Both the position numbers and the translations under genes were made by a program. Of a DNA stretch of 64,000 nt, positions 9,644-18,371 are shown piece after piece (positions within the stretch are counted from its first letter, which is position 1; every line of letters begins with the position of its first letter). The DNA comes from Paracoccaceae bacterium (GTDB taxonomy: Bacteria; Pseudomonadota; Alphaproteobacteria; Rhodobacterales; Rhodobacteraceae). The notes beneath the pieces are model-generated. The model saw nothing but the letters and a program-made list of their open reading frames with translations. It was not told where the DNA came from and searched no databases. The stretch is from contig JASMHC010000017.1 in assembly GCA_030750975.1 (NCBI GenBank), forward strand, positions 1 to 64,000, given 5' to 3'.

Positions 9644-10816
9644 TTAGGTGCTGATTTGAGACGCGGCCTTGTGAAGGCGGGCGACCGCTTCGTCAATGTC
9701 CGCGTCGCTCAGGTTGAGCGGCGGCAGGAAGCGGACCACGTTGTCGGCGGCGGGCACGGTCAGGATTTCGTTATCATAACCGGCATTGACCACATCGATA
9801 TTCGACGCCTTGCATTTCAGGCCCATCATCAGGCCCGTGCCGCGCGCCTCTTCGAACACATCGGGATGGGCGGCGACGAGGCCTTCGAGCTTTTGACGCA
9901 GCAGGCCGGATTTTCGCCGCACCTCTTGCAGAAACTCAGGTTGCGAGACTTCGTTCAGCACGGCCAGCCCGACGGCGCAGGCCAGAGGGTTGCCGCCATA
10001 GGTCGATCCGTGGGTGCCCGCGACCATGCCTGCGGCGGCCGCTTGCGTGGCAACCACCACGCCTAGCGGGAAGCCGCCGCCTATGCCCTTGGCGATCATC
10101 ATGATGTCAGGCGTGATGCCTGCCCATTCATGGGCGAAAAGCTTGCCGGTTCTGCCGACGCCACACTGGACCTCGTCAAGGATCAGCAGGATGCCGTTGC
10201 GGTTGCAGATGCCGCGCAATTCCTGAAGGTCTTCATCGGCCATCGGGCGGATGCCGCCTTCGCCCTGAACGGGTTCGACAATGACGGCGGCGGTGTGGTC
10301 GTCAATCGCGTCATTGACCGCCGCGATATCACCCCATGTCAGCTGAGTGAAGCCGGGCAGAAGCGGGCCAAACCCCCTGGTCAGTTTATCGCCGCCCGCC
10401 GCGGCGATGCCCGCCGACGAGCGGCCATGGAACGAGCCTTCGAAGGCGATGATCCCGGTGCGTTCGGGCTGGCCTTTCTCGTACCAGTATTTCCGCGCCA
10501 TTTTCACCGCCAATTCGGCGCATTCGGTGCCCGAATTGGTGAAAAAGCAGGTGTCGGCAAAGGTCTCTTCCACCAGCCTGTCGGCCAGCGCCGTCTGGTT
10601 GGGAATATTATAAAGGTTTGACGTATGCCAAAGCAAAGCGGCCTGATTGGTAATCGCCTCGACCAGCTTGGGATGGGCATGGCCCAGCGCGTTGACTGCG
10701 ATGCCCGCGCCCATGTCAAGAAAACGTCGGCCATCCGCCTCGATCAGCCAGCTGCCTTCGCCTTTGACGAAGCTCAGCGGGGCGCGGGCGTAGGTGGGCA
10801 AAACGGACGGGATCAT
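9644..10816 (-). CDS. argD: acetylornithine/succinyldiaminopimelate aminotransferase
   Basis: A 390-residue class III PLP aminotransferase. It converts N-acetylglutamate semialdehyde to N-acetylornithine in arginine synthesis and often also serves lysine synthesis. Visible motifs are NSGTECAELAVKMAR, the cofactor aspartate in LILDEVQCGVGRTG and the Schiff-base lysine in MMIAKGIGGGFPLG. The start at 10816 (MIPSVLPTYARAPL) has an AGGAGA site seven bases upstream and matches the family; a longer frame to 10870 is unlikely. argF follows on the same strand, so the two probably form a short arginine operon. Confidence 0.95.
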   Translation of the reverse strand: MIPSVLPTYARAPLSFVKGEGSWLIEADGRRFLDMGAGIAVNALGHAHPKLVEAITNQAALLWHTSNLYNIPNQTALADRLVEETFADTCFFTNSGTECAELAVKMARKYWYEKGQPERTGIIAFEGSFHGRSSAGIAAAGGDKLTRGFGPLLPGFTQLTWGDIAAVNDAIDDHTAAVIVEPVQGEGGIRPMADEDLQELRGICNRNGILLILDEVQCGVGRTGKLFAHEWAGITPDIMMIAKGIGGGFPLGVVVATQAAAAGMVAGTHGSTYGGNPLACAVGLAVLNEVSQPEFLQEVRRKSGLLRQKLEGLVAAHPDVFEEARGTGLMMGLKCKASNIDVVNAGYDNEILTVPAADNVVRFLPPLNLSDADIDEAVARLHKAASQIST

Positions 10817-11074
10817 GGCCGGTCTCCTGAGAATGAAAGAAGCCCGAATAGGCAATAGCCTTAGGGGCAAGTCAACATGGATTGGATGGGTTTATGTGCC
10901 GAAACGGCGGGTGATCAGTGCAAAAAGACGTCAGACGCTGCGGCGTCGGCGTCGGATGGCGGTGTATGAAGCCCTGGTGATCATGCGGCGGCTTTAGCGG
11001 ATTCGTTTGTCCGCGCCAAGCCTTTTGTCGGAAATGGGCTTGCCACGACCGGGCAAGCCGCCGAAAAGCACATC

Positions 11075-11953
11075 ATGAAACCCGCCACAAATCCCCTGCT
11101 TGCCGCGTTGTTGACGCTTTGCGCCTCGGCTTTCGCGGCGGGATCGACCTTTATGGCCAAGGTTGTCGGGTCGGGCACGTTAGGCCCGGCGCTGCATCCG
11201 CTTCAGGTCAGCCAGGGGCGGTTCCTGTTCGCGTTCATGGCAATTTCCACGCTGGCGGTGATCCTGCGGCCGCGACTGAGCAGACCCAATCTGAAAGTGC
11301 ATGTGGGGCGGTCATTGCTGGGCTGGGGCGGCGTGACGCTGATGTTTGCGGCTGCCGTTTATATTCCGCTGTCGGATGCCACCGCGATTTCTTTTCTGAA
11401 CCCGGTTTTCGCAATGATCTTTGCCATCCCGCTGTTGGGCGAGAAGGTCGGCAAGTGGCGCTGGCTGGCGGCGGCGGTTTCGATGACCGGCGCCGTGATC
11501 CTGCTGCGGCCGGGGGCCGAAGCCATTCAGGCCGGTGCCCTGTTCGCCCTTGGCGCCGCGGTTCTGCTGGGCGGCGAGGTGATCATGATCAAGTTTCTTA
11601 CCAAGACCGACAGGCCGTTCCAGATCCTGCTGATCAACAATACGATCGGCCTGATCATCGCCACCGGCGCGGCGATCCCCGTCTGGATCTGGCCGTCGCC
11701 CGCGCAATGGGCGGGGCTTGCCGGTGTGGGGCTTTTGATGATCAGCGCGCAGGCGTTTTTCACCAATGCCATGCAACGGGCCGAGGCCAGCTTTGTCGCG
11801 CCGTTCTTTTATGCTTCGTTGGTCTTCGCGACGCTTTACGACGCGGTGATTTTCGATGTCGTCCCCGATCTGGTTTCGTTCCTCGGGGCGTTTGCGGTGC
11901 TTTCGGGGGCCGGGTTGTTGGCCTGGCGCGAAACAGTGCGTAAAGGCCGCTAG
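11075..11953 (+). CDS. DMT superfamily transporter (EamA domains)
   Basis: A 292-residue protein with about ten hydrophobic segments arranged as two EamA repeats (roughly residues 10-140 and 150-285). The second-repeat loops, such as QAFFTNAMQRAEASFVAPFFY, are typical of the drug/metabolite exporter superfamily. The protein sits in the inner membrane and most likely exports a small metabolite that cannot be named. It stands alone between argD (divergent) and gcrA. Confidence 0.88.
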   Translation: MKPATNPLLAALLTLCASAFAAGSTFMAKVVGSGTLGPALHPLQVSQGRFLFAFMAISTLAVILRPRLSRPNLKVHVGRSLLGWGGVTLMFAAAVYIPLSDATAISFLNPVFAMIFAIPLLGEKVGKWRWLAAAVSMTGAVILLRPGAEAIQAGALFALGAAVLLGGEVIMIKFLTKTDRPFQILLINNTIGLIIATGAAIPVWIWPSPAQWAGLAGVGLLMISAQAFFTNAMQRAEASFVAPFFYASLVFATLYDAVIFDVVPDLVSFLGAFAVLSGAGLLAWRETVRKGR

Positions 11954-12053
11954 ACATGCCTTGTATCTCGGGCCGTGATGCTTAGAATAGGCCCCTGACC
12001 GGAATAAAAGGGCGGCACATGCCAGTGTCGCCTTTCTCAGTAAGGAAAAACGC

Positions 12054-12623
12054 ATGTCCTGGACCGATGAACGTGTCGAACTGCTGAAAAAAATGTGGGG
12101 CGAAGGCCAGTCGGCCAGCCAGATCGCCAAGGAACTGGGCGGCGTGACCCGTAACGCGGTGATCGGCAAGGTGCACCGTCTGGGCCTGTCGAACCGCAAT
12201 ACCGGCGGGGCTTCGGAACCGGCGGCCAAGGCGAAACCCGCCGAGAAATCCGCCAAGCCAAAACCGGCAGCCAAGGCGAAACCCGCAGAAAAGCCTGAGC
12301 CAAAGACCGAGGCCGCCGCCCCGGCCGAGGCGACCCCGATCCGCCGCCAGATCATTCCGGCGGGCCAGCCGCTGCCGCCACAGCCCTCGGCCAATGAAAT
12401 CAGCGCCGAGGCGCTTGCCAAGGTCAACGAGGTGGAAAAGAAGGCCAAGAAGCTGTCGCTGATGGAACTGACCGAGCGGACATGCAAATGGCCGGTTGGC
12501 GACCCTGCGACCGAAGAATTCTGGTTCTGCGGCCTGCCCGTGCAACAGGGGAAACCCTATTGCGAGGCACATGTGGGCGTGGCCTTTCAACCCATGAGCA
12601 GCCGCCGCGACCGACGCCGCTAA
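12054..12623 (+). CDS. gcrA: cell cycle regulator GcrA
   Basis: A 189-residue GcrA homologue. The N-terminal helix-turn-helix (SWTDERVELLKKMW through GKVHRLGLSNR, residues 2-47) and the C-terminal sigma70-binding part with TCKWPVGDP and a short Cys/His segment (FWFCGLPVQQGKPYCEAHV) are both present, joined by an Ala/Pro/Lys-rich linker. In Caulobacter, GcrA acts with RNA polymerase sigma70 at promoters carrying GANTC sites methylated by CcrM. Its presence implies that this organism uses CcrM-type adenine methylation, which matters for the DpnI homologue at 25434. A clear terminator follows. Confidence 0.95.
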   Translation: MSWTDERVELLKKMWGEGQSASQIAKELGGVTRNAVIGKVHRLGLSNRNTGGASEPAAKAKPAEKSAKPKPAAKAKPAEKPEPKTEAAAPAEATPIRRQIIPAGQPLPPQPSANEISAEALAKVNEVEKKAKKLSLMELTERTCKWPVGDPATEEFWFCGLPVQQGKPYCEAHVGVAFQPMSSRRDRRR

Positions 12624-12641
12624 AGCGTTTCAAGACTGACC

Positions 12642-12676
12642 AAAGCCCCGATGCCGATGCGCCGGGGCTTTTTTTG
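12642..12676 (+). terminator. rho-independent terminator of gcrA
   Basis: AAAGCCCCG pairs with CGGGGCTTT, followed by a run of T residues. It lies between the convergent gcrA and AsmA genes. Confidence 0.88.
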
Positions 12677-12691
12677 TTTGTGCGGAACGGT

Positions 12692-14551
12692 TTAATTCCC
12701 GCCGCCGAGCAGGTTCAGGATGCCCTCAACGGCCTTTTCCTCGATTACCTGTTCAAGCGTGCCACCTGCATTGCCGCCCAGACCGATGGCGTCTTTCACC
12801 CTGTCTTCGACTTGTTGCCCGATGGCGCCGGCTTCGGCCTCTAGCCGTTGCTGGATCAGCGCCTCCATATCGGGCCAGATTTTCGGGCTGGACCACGGGC
12901 CTTGGATGCGCACCGGAACGGCCAATATCTGCGCATCGCCGGTTTTGACCTGCGGGGTAAAGGTATAGTCGATTGTCCGCTCTCCCAACCCGATGCGCCC
13001 CTTGCCGGTGCCGACAAAGGCGGGCAGTTCCAATTTCAGGTCCTGATTATTCAGATCGCCGTCGGACATGGTATAGCTGGCCTTAAGCGTATCAAACACC
13101 GTTGAGCCGCCCGTAACCTCGCCCCGGAACAGTTGGTCCAGATCAATGCCCGCGATGATGCCGCGGCCGATCGTCAGGTCTCCGTCACCGTTCAGCGAAT
13201 TCATGATGGCATGCACCGAATTGCCGGACGCAAGAAACTTGATCCGCGCCGCACCCTTACCCGAAAGCCGATCCGTGCCGGTAGTTGCCTGCAACAGGCT
13301 TTTCAACTCGATCCCGCTGGCCTGAACCGTGCCGCCGACCGACAGGCCGTTGCGGTTGTTGGCAACCAGTTCGCCTGTGATCGAACCGTCAAAGCCCTGC
13401 ACGTCACGCAAGCTTAGCACGGCGCGGGAATTGTCATTGGTGATCAACAGGTCCGAGCGGCCAAGGCTGATCCCGCCCAGATCAATCCGGCCCGCATCAA
13501 TGCCAATCACCCCGTCAAACAGGCCCAGCGCGTCGGCGTTGATCGGGTCTTGCGACCAGGTATTTGATGTCGACCCTTCAGAGTCAACAAATGCCGACAG
13601 GTCCAATACTGGCGCGGTGATCGACGCCTTGACGACCGGACGCGCGGCGTTTGTCGCGATATCGGCGCTGAAGCCGAGGTCATTGCCCAAGGCCGTGACC
13701 TTACCGTTGCGCAAGGTCAGAATTCCGTCCGGCGTCATCTCAAGATCAACCGAGGCGTCTGCGGCACCGCCCGGCCAGCCGGACAGACCGAAAGCGGCAA
13801 GCATCCGGGCGGGATCGGACAGGTCCGCCGCGATCCGCCCACTGCCCTGCCGGTTCAGGCCGAACGCGCCGTTCAGAGTGATCGTTCCGCCATCCGAAGA
13901 AAGCGTGGCGCTCAGCGGGGATGTGGCCCCGCCATAAAGTTTGGCCGGGTCGGTGATTTGCGCGGTCAAGGTCAGGGCGACGGTGTTGGACAGGCCCGTA
14001 ACCGTGATATCCGCCGGGGCGGACGCTTCCGGCCAGCGCAGAGAAAGGTCGATGCCGGTATAATCCTGTTCGCCGGATTTGGGATCGACAAGGCGCAGAC
14101 GTGCATCGCGAATGGACAGGTGTTCAATCGTGATGCCACCCAAACCACCGCCGCCATCGCTGTCAGAGCTGCCGAAATCCCAATTGGCCTGACCGCCTGC
14201 GGATTTTTCAAGCAGGATGTCCGGGCGCACCAGTTCTATCCGTTTGATCCGGATGTCCCCCCTAAGCGCGGGCAGAAGCTGAACCCCGATTGACGCACTT
14301 TCCGCCGCAAACATCGGGCCGTTTTCCGACCAGCCTGCATTGCCCAATGTCACGGCACCCGTGGTTACGCCAAAGACCGGAAACCAGCTGAACCCGACAT
14401 CGCCCGCGATATCCAGAGTCCGGCCTGTTTGCGCCTCGATCCGGTCGGCAGCGAGACGAGCGATCCGTTCGCCGGGCAACAGCACCGGTACTGCAACAGC
14501 GGCAAGACCCACCAAGGCTATAATCGTCAGGATTATTTTGACTGCGCGCAT
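12692..14551 (-). CDS. AsmA family protein
   Basis: A 619-residue protein with a single N-terminal membrane anchor (residues about 5-25) and a long periplasmic region rich in beta-strand repeats, as in AsmA/TamB-related proteins. The N-terminal block (ALVGLAAVAVPVLLPGERIA) and the C-terminal AsmA_2-like region (TFTPQVKTGDAQILAVPVRI followed by a WSSPKIWPD motif) are characteristic. The family is linked to outer-membrane biogenesis and bulk lipid transport between membranes; the exact role here is unknown. It ends in a Gly-rich tail (NLLGGGN). Confidence 0.88.
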   Translation of the reverse strand: MRAVKIILTIIALVGLAAVAVPVLLPGERIARLAADRIEAQTGRTLDIAGDVGFSWFPVFGVTTGAVTLGNAGWSENGPMFAAESASIGVQLLPALRGDIRIKRIELVRPDILLEKSAGGQANWDFGSSDSDGGGGLGGITIEHLSIRDARLRLVDPKSGEQDYTGIDLSLRWPEASAPADITVTGLSNTVALTLTAQITDPAKLYGGATSPLSATLSSDGGTITLNGAFGLNRQGSGRIAADLSDPARMLAAFGLSGWPGGAADASVDLEMTPDGILTLRNGKVTALGNDLGFSADIATNAARPVVKASITAPVLDLSAFVDSEGSTSNTWSQDPINADALGLFDGVIGIDAGRIDLGGISLGRSDLLITNDNSRAVLSLRDVQGFDGSITGELVANNRNGLSVGGTVQASGIELKSLLQATTGTDRLSGKGAARIKFLASGNSVHAIMNSLNGDGDLTIGRGIIAGIDLDQLFRGEVTGGSTVFDTLKASYTMSDGDLNNQDLKLELPAFVGTGKGRIGLGERTIDYTFTPQVKTGDAQILAVPVRIQGPWSSPKIWPDMEALIQQRLEAEAGAIGQQVEDRVKDAIGLGGNAGGTLEQVIEEKAVEGILNLLGGGN

Positions 14552-14608
14552 CTTATCCCCATCAAGCTGCTTACGCGCAGGTTAACACGCCCGCCCGAAG
14601 CCGCAATA

Positions 14609-15253
14609 TCAGTCCTTGCGAAAACGCCGGTAGAAACGGGCGTTGCGCTGAACAAAAAGGGATATCGCGCTTCCGACCAGACCGCCCCGGCCGCCTTTCA
14701 GATAAAGAAAGCCCGAACCGCTGGCAAAAATCGCCCCGGCAAAGTTGATCATCAGATCGCCCATCGTATCGTCCAGGCCGGATTTCTGCATGTTCAGGCC
14801 GAACAGTTGATCCATGCCATATTCAAAGATTTCCCAGCTGGCCCCCATCATCATCGAAACGCAGAAGCTGATATAGGCAATGGCCAGCGGTGGCGCGGCA
14901 AAGCGGTCGCCCTCGAACAGCATGAAGACAAACAGAAAGCCAAACAGCCCGAAGCCGATCGCGGCAAACCCATGCAGGAACAGATCCCACCACCAGAGAC
15001 GCTCGTAAAAATCGAACGCCTCGCCCAGAAAGATCGACCCGACGATAAACAGGGTCGTTGCCAGAAGAAACGGACGGGGCAGGGTCAGGGACCAGCGGTT
15101 TGCCAAAAGCGGCGGGGTAAACGACAAAACCAGGGTCGCCAGACTGACGAAGGCAAGCGACCACCGCCCCAGCGCCAGCGAAATCAGCACCGACAACGAC
15201 AAAGCCAGCCAGATCAGGCGGGTCAGAAAGTTCGCATTGCCCAGGTCGCTCAT
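14609..15253 (-). CDS. YjdF/DUF2238-like inner membrane protein
   Basis: A 214-residue protein with about six hydrophobic segments. It carries the family signatures EAFDFYERLWWWDLFLHG, SWEIFEYGMDQLFGLNMQ and DDTMGDLMINFAGA, in which the acidic and His residues within membrane segments are conserved in YjdF-like proteins. The biochemical function of the family is unknown. It is divergent from the endonuclease/exonuclease/phosphatase gene at 15305, with only about 50 bases between them, which must hold both promoters. Confidence 0.75.
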   Translation of the reverse strand: MSDLGNANFLTRLIWLALSLSVLISLALGRWSLAFVSLATLVLSFTPPLLANRWSLTLPRPFLLATTLFIVGSIFLGEAFDFYERLWWWDLFLHGFAAIGFGLFGFLFVFMLFEGDRFAAPPLAIAYISFCVSMMMGASWEIFEYGMDQLFGLNMQKSGLDDTMGDLMINFAGAIFASGSGFLYLKGGRGGLVGSAISLFVQRNARFYRRFRKD

Positions 15254-15304
15254 TCAGGGCCTACCCATCTTAATTTTGACGCCGAGATCCCCTATATAAG
15301 CATT

Positions 15305-16024
15305 ATGCACAAATCTACCATGCGCGTCGCCAGCTATAACATCCGCAAAGCCCGCGGATTGGATCAGAAATACGCGCCCGAGCGTATTATCGAGGTGTTG
15401 AACGGGCTGGATGCCGATGTCATCGCCCTGCAAGAGGCCGACCTTCGGCTGGGCGACCGCCCTGCCGCGCTGCCGCGCGACCTGATCGAGGCCGAGACCG
15501 ATTTCAAAGTGGTGGATGTGGCCACAAACGATGTCAGCCTCGGGTTTCACGGCAATGCGGTGCTGGCCCGCCCTGAAATGGGCAAACCCCGTGCAACCAA
15601 GGTTGCGCTGACCGGATTTGAACCGCGTGGCGCAGTTCGCGTTGATTTCCCCGAACGAAGCGTTTCGGTCATGGCTGTTCATCTGGGGCTGCTGCGGTCC
15701 AACCGGCGGGTGCAGCTTTCCGAGATACGCGCGGCCTGTGATGACGGATCGCACACGGTGATTGCCGGCGACTTTAACGAGTGGCGCAAAACCACGGGGC
15801 TTGAGCCGCTGTCGGAGGCTTTCAAGGTTCATGCCCCGGGTCAAAGCTTTCATGCCCGCCGCCCCGTCGCCGCACTGGACCGGATCGCGCTGTCCCGCGA
15901 TCTTGGCCTGCGCGATGCGGGGGTTGAGCAGGGGGCGCTTGCGTCACGGGCCTCGGACCATCTGCCGATCTGGGCGGATGTGCGCGCCAAACGGCATATG
16001 CGCCCTCAGCGGTTTCCGACATGA
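15305..16024 (+). CDS. endonuclease/exonuclease/phosphatase family protein
   Basis: A 239-residue protein with the DNase I-like fold. Metal and catalytic residues are seen in ASYNIRKA, ALQEAD, GNAVLAR, MAVHLGLL, AGDFNEW, LDRIALS and the final SDHLPIWAD. Substrates in this superfamily range from nucleic acids to phospholipids and phosphoesters and cannot be assigned here. The start at 15305 (MHKSTMRVASYN) fits the fold; an alternative ATG lies at 15320. It overlaps the following acetyltransferase gene by four bases, so the two are translationally coupled. Confidence 0.87.
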   Translation: MHKSTMRVASYNIRKARGLDQKYAPERIIEVLNGLDADVIALQEADLRLGDRPAALPRDLIEAETDFKVVDVATNDVSLGFHGNAVLARPEMGKPRATKVALTGFEPRGAVRVDFPERSVSVMAVHLGLLRSNRRVQLSEIRAACDDGSHTVIAGDFNEWRKTTGLEPLSEAFKVHAPGQSFHARRPVAALDRIALSRDLGLRDAGVEQGALASRASDHLPIWADVRAKRHMRPQRFPT

Positions 16025-16725
16025 GCGGCCGGCCCACAGGTCCCGCCGTCGCGGATTGGTCAAAGCCACCCCGGCCTGCCGATATCCACCTGCCCGGCCG
16101 GTTTTGCCGCATCGAGCCGTTGGGGCTGTCCCATGCGCCTGCCCTGTTTGAAGCGATCAAGGGGCAGGATTGGGTGTTCGACTATATGTACGAAGAGCCG
16201 TTTCAATCGCTTGCCGATTATCAGGCTTGGGTCGAAATGGTGAGCGCACGGCCGGACCCTTATTTCGTCGCCCTTTGCCGCCCTGATGGCACGCCGTTTG
16301 GCACCGCGTCATTCATGCGGATCACGCAGGCCCACGGGGTGATCGAGGTCGGCAATATCAACATCACGCCGAATGCTCAGCGCAGCACGGCTGTGACCGA
16401 AGCCATGTTTCTGATGATGGGGTGGGCCTTTGACAGTGGCTACAGGCGGTACGAATGGAAATGCAATGCGCTGAACGCCCCGTCCCGACGGGCCGCGCAG
16501 CGGTTCGGCTTCAGTTTCGAAGGGATTTTCCGCCGCCACATGATCGTCAAGGACCGCAACCGCGATACGGCGTGGTTTGCGATGGTGGAAGATGAATGGC
16601 CCGATTTGCGCCATGCCTATCAGACATGGCTATCGCCGGAAAACTTCTCCGCCGACGGTACGCAGCGTCAGCGGCTGGGTGCGCTGACCGCCCCGTATCT
16701 GGTTTCAACCGACCCGACCCTTTGA
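16021..16725 (+). CDS. GNAT family N-acetyltransferase
   Basis: A 234-residue acetyltransferase of the RimJ/RimL-like type. The N-terminal FCRIEPLGLSHAPALFEA, central NINITPNAQRSTAVTEAMFL and the acetyl-CoA/helix segment YRRYEWKCNALNAPSRRAAQ followed by RFGFSFEGIFRRHMIVKDR are diagnostic. These enzymes acetylate amino groups on proteins, antibiotics or small molecules; the substrate is not predictable. The ATG overlaps the stop of the upstream phosphatase-fold gene (ATGA), indicating one operon. A GC-rich palindrome follows the stop codon. Confidence 0.9.
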   Translation: MSGRPTGPAVADWSKPPRPADIHLPGRFCRIEPLGLSHAPALFEAIKGQDWVFDYMYEEPFQSLADYQAWVEMVSARPDPYFVALCRPDGTPFGTASFMRITQAHGVIEVGNINITPNAQRSTAVTEAMFLMMGWAFDSGYRRYEWKCNALNAPSRRAAQRFGFSFEGIFRRHMIVKDRNRDTAWFAMVEDEWPDLRHAYQTWLSPENFSADGTQRQRLGALTAPYLVSTDPTL

Positions 16726-16750
16726 TCGGGGGTAATTTGGCGGGTCTTGA

Positions 16751-16769
16751 AACCCCGCGCGGGGCTTTT
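16751..16769. terminator. GC-rich palindrome at the acetyltransferase/response-regulator junction
   Basis: The perfect 12-base palindrome CCCCGCGCGGGG is followed by CTTTT on the plus strand. It lies where two convergent genes end and may act in both directions. The stem is short, so confidence is moderate. Confidence 0.55.
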
Positions 16770-17470
16770 CAAATCGCCGGTGTTTCGGCAATCCGGTCGT
16801 CGATCAGCTGCGTCACCCACGACAGGTCAGGCGCGTCTGGGTTGGCCTTTTGCAAACGGGCAGCGGCCATTTCCAACCCGCTATCACCGGCCTGACGGGC
16901 GATGCCCGCCAGAAACAGCGAGGCGTATTTCAGGTTATGCCGATCCGGATCGCGGTGCAGGATTTCGGCGATATGGGCCAGATCATCCCGAAGCGATACC
17001 TGATCGGCATTAATCACCTCTTCGTTTACCATGCGCGGCCCGCCCGGCTGGCGATTGGGCGGCAGGTGGGCAAGGATGGCTTCCTGAAACACCGACAGGC
17101 TGTCATGCGGTTTGCCAAGAAACCCCTGCGCACCCGCCGCGATGGCCACGGGTTCGGCGAAATCATCGGCGCTGGTGGCCAGAATGACAGGCGGGTTCGG
17201 GGCATTCGCCACCTCGGCGATCAAGTCGCTGCCGTTTCCGTCAGGCAGGCCCAGATCAACCAGCATCACACACGGGCGATAGATCGCCAGATGCCGCCGC
17301 GCCGATGCAAGGCAATCCGCCCGCCGGATGCGGGCACCGCTGCGAAGGCACATCAGCCGCAGGGCTTCGCAGGCAAACCGGCTGTCTTCGACCACAAGAA
17401 CCGTGACGCCCAAAAGCGGTCGCATGGCCGTCGGGGCCGGGTACAGGGTGCTGCGGGCAAAGTCGTCCAT
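16769..17470 (-). CDS. response regulator with C-terminal helical domain
   Basis: A receiver domain (about residues 22-140 from this start) with the acidic pair in VEDSR, the phospho-acceptor Asp in MLVDLGLPDGNG, the Thr/Ser switch in LATSADD and the Lys in GFLGKPHD. The remaining 90 residues are helical with no DNA-binding motif, so this is probably a signalling or phosphotransfer component rather than a transcription factor. The ATG at 17470 is preferred because GGAGG lies just upstream; an in-frame ATG at 17485 would add five residues. No histidine kinase is adjacent. Confidence 0.8.
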   Translation of the reverse strand: MDDFARSTLYPAPTAMRPLLGVTVLVVEDSRFACEALRLMCLRSGARIRRADCLASARRHLAIYRPCVMLVDLGLPDGNGSDLIAEVANAPNPPVILATSADDFAEPVAIAAGAQGFLGKPHDSLSVFQEAILAHLPPNRQPGGPRMVNEEVINADQVSLRDDLAHIAEILHRDPDRHNLKYASLFLAGIARQAGDSGLEMAAARLQKANPDAPDLSWVTQLIDDRIAETPAI

Positions 17471-17622
17471 CTGATCCTCCGTCATGTCCGGTCTCGACTT
17501 TGAAGAGGTTTGCCTAACAGAAGGTTAAGCGATCAGCGCAAAAGCCCCCTGCGCTGCCCTGTCCACTTGCCGCGTCGCGGCAAAGCACGCATAAACGGCG
17601 CAAGCAAACAGGAGGACACATT

Positions 17623-18027
17623 ATGATCGGTCGTTTGAACCACGTCGCCATCGCCGTGCCGGATCTTGAGGCCGCCGCCGCGCAGTACCGCAACGCGCTG
17701 GGCGCCAAAGTCGGAGACCCGCAGGACGAACCGGACCACGGCGTGACCGTGATTTTCATCGAGCTGCCCAACACCAAGATCGAGCTGCTTTATCCGCTGG
17801 GTGACAACAGCCCGATCAACGGCTTTCTTGAAAAGAACCCGTCAGGCGGCATCCACCATGTCTGCTATGAAGTTGACGATATCATCGCCGCCCGCGACCA
17901 TCTGAAAGAAACCGGCGCCCGTGTTCTGGGCAGTGGCGAACCGAAGATCGGCGCCCATGGCAAGCCGGTTCTGTTCCTGCATCCGAAGGATTTCAACGGG
18001 TGCCTGGTAGAGCTTGAGCAAGTCTAA
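17623..18027 (+). CDS. mce: methylmalonyl-CoA epimerase
   Basis: A 134-residue protein of the vicinal-oxygen-chelate (glyoxalase) fold that interconverts the S and R forms of methylmalonyl-CoA in propionyl-CoA assimilation. The family motifs are clear: RLNHVAIAVPDLEAA with the first metal His, the IELLYPLGDNSPI segment, GGIHHVCYEVDD with the second His, and the C-terminal CLVELEQV with the metal Glu. Length is typical. The mutase chaperone MeaB is encoded 14 kb upstream. A DUF1467 gene follows at once, a pairing I associate with Rhodobacteraceae. Confidence 0.94.
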   Translation: MIGRLNHVAIAVPDLEAAAAQYRNALGAKVGDPQDEPDHGVTVIFIELPNTKIELLYPLGDNSPINGFLEKNPSGGIHHVCYEVDDIIAARDHLKETGARVLGSGEPKIGAHGKPVLFLHPKDFNGCLVELEQV

Positions 18028-18089
18028 GACTTGGACTTTCCCCGGACGGGTGCTACATCCGTCCTGTCTGATGCTTGAAAGGGTTATTT

Positions 18090-18356
18090 ATGGCAATCAC
18101 CTCGGCCATCGTGCTTTACGCAGTTATCTGGTTCATGCTGTTCCTGATGATCCTGCCCATGCGCCTGAAAACTCAGGGCGAAAGCGGTGTTGTCGTGCCG
18201 GGCACTCCGTCTTCATCGCCGGAAAACCCCGAGATCAGGAAAAAGGCGATTGTCACAACGCTGATCGCCTTTGTCCTTTGGGCGATTATCGCGTCGCTGA
18301 TCATTTTTGATATCGTCACCGCCAGAGATATCGACTGGCTGGGAATGATGAACTGA
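18090..18356 (+). CDS. DUF1467 family membrane protein
   Basis: An 88-residue protein with two membrane helices (residues about 5-24 and 52-75) and a loop containing MRLKTQGESG and PEIRKKAIVTT, as in DUF1467 proteins of alphaproteobacteria. Function unknown. The ATG at 18090 gives MAITSAIVLYAVIWF, the usual family start; a longer frame is unlikely. It follows mce by 62 bases and is probably co-transcribed with it. Confidence 0.85.
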   Translation: MAITSAIVLYAVIWFMLFLMILPMRLKTQGESGVVVPGTPSSSPENPEIRKKAIVTTLIAFVLWAIIASLIIFDIVTARDIDWLGMMN

Positions 18357-18371
18357 TCCACCGGCTGCGCC

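Noticed and set aside
11312-12487. A 391-residue minus-strand frame across the DMT exporter and gcrA
   Set aside because: It is a shadow of two well-supported plus-strand genes; its low-complexity Ala/Gly/Phe stretches come from the Ala/Pro/Lys linker of GcrA.
14429-15304. A long N-terminal extension of the endonuclease/exonuclease/phosphatase gene
   Set aside because: The extension runs antisense through the YjdF-like gene and is unlike the fold; the ATG at 15305 gives the normal start.
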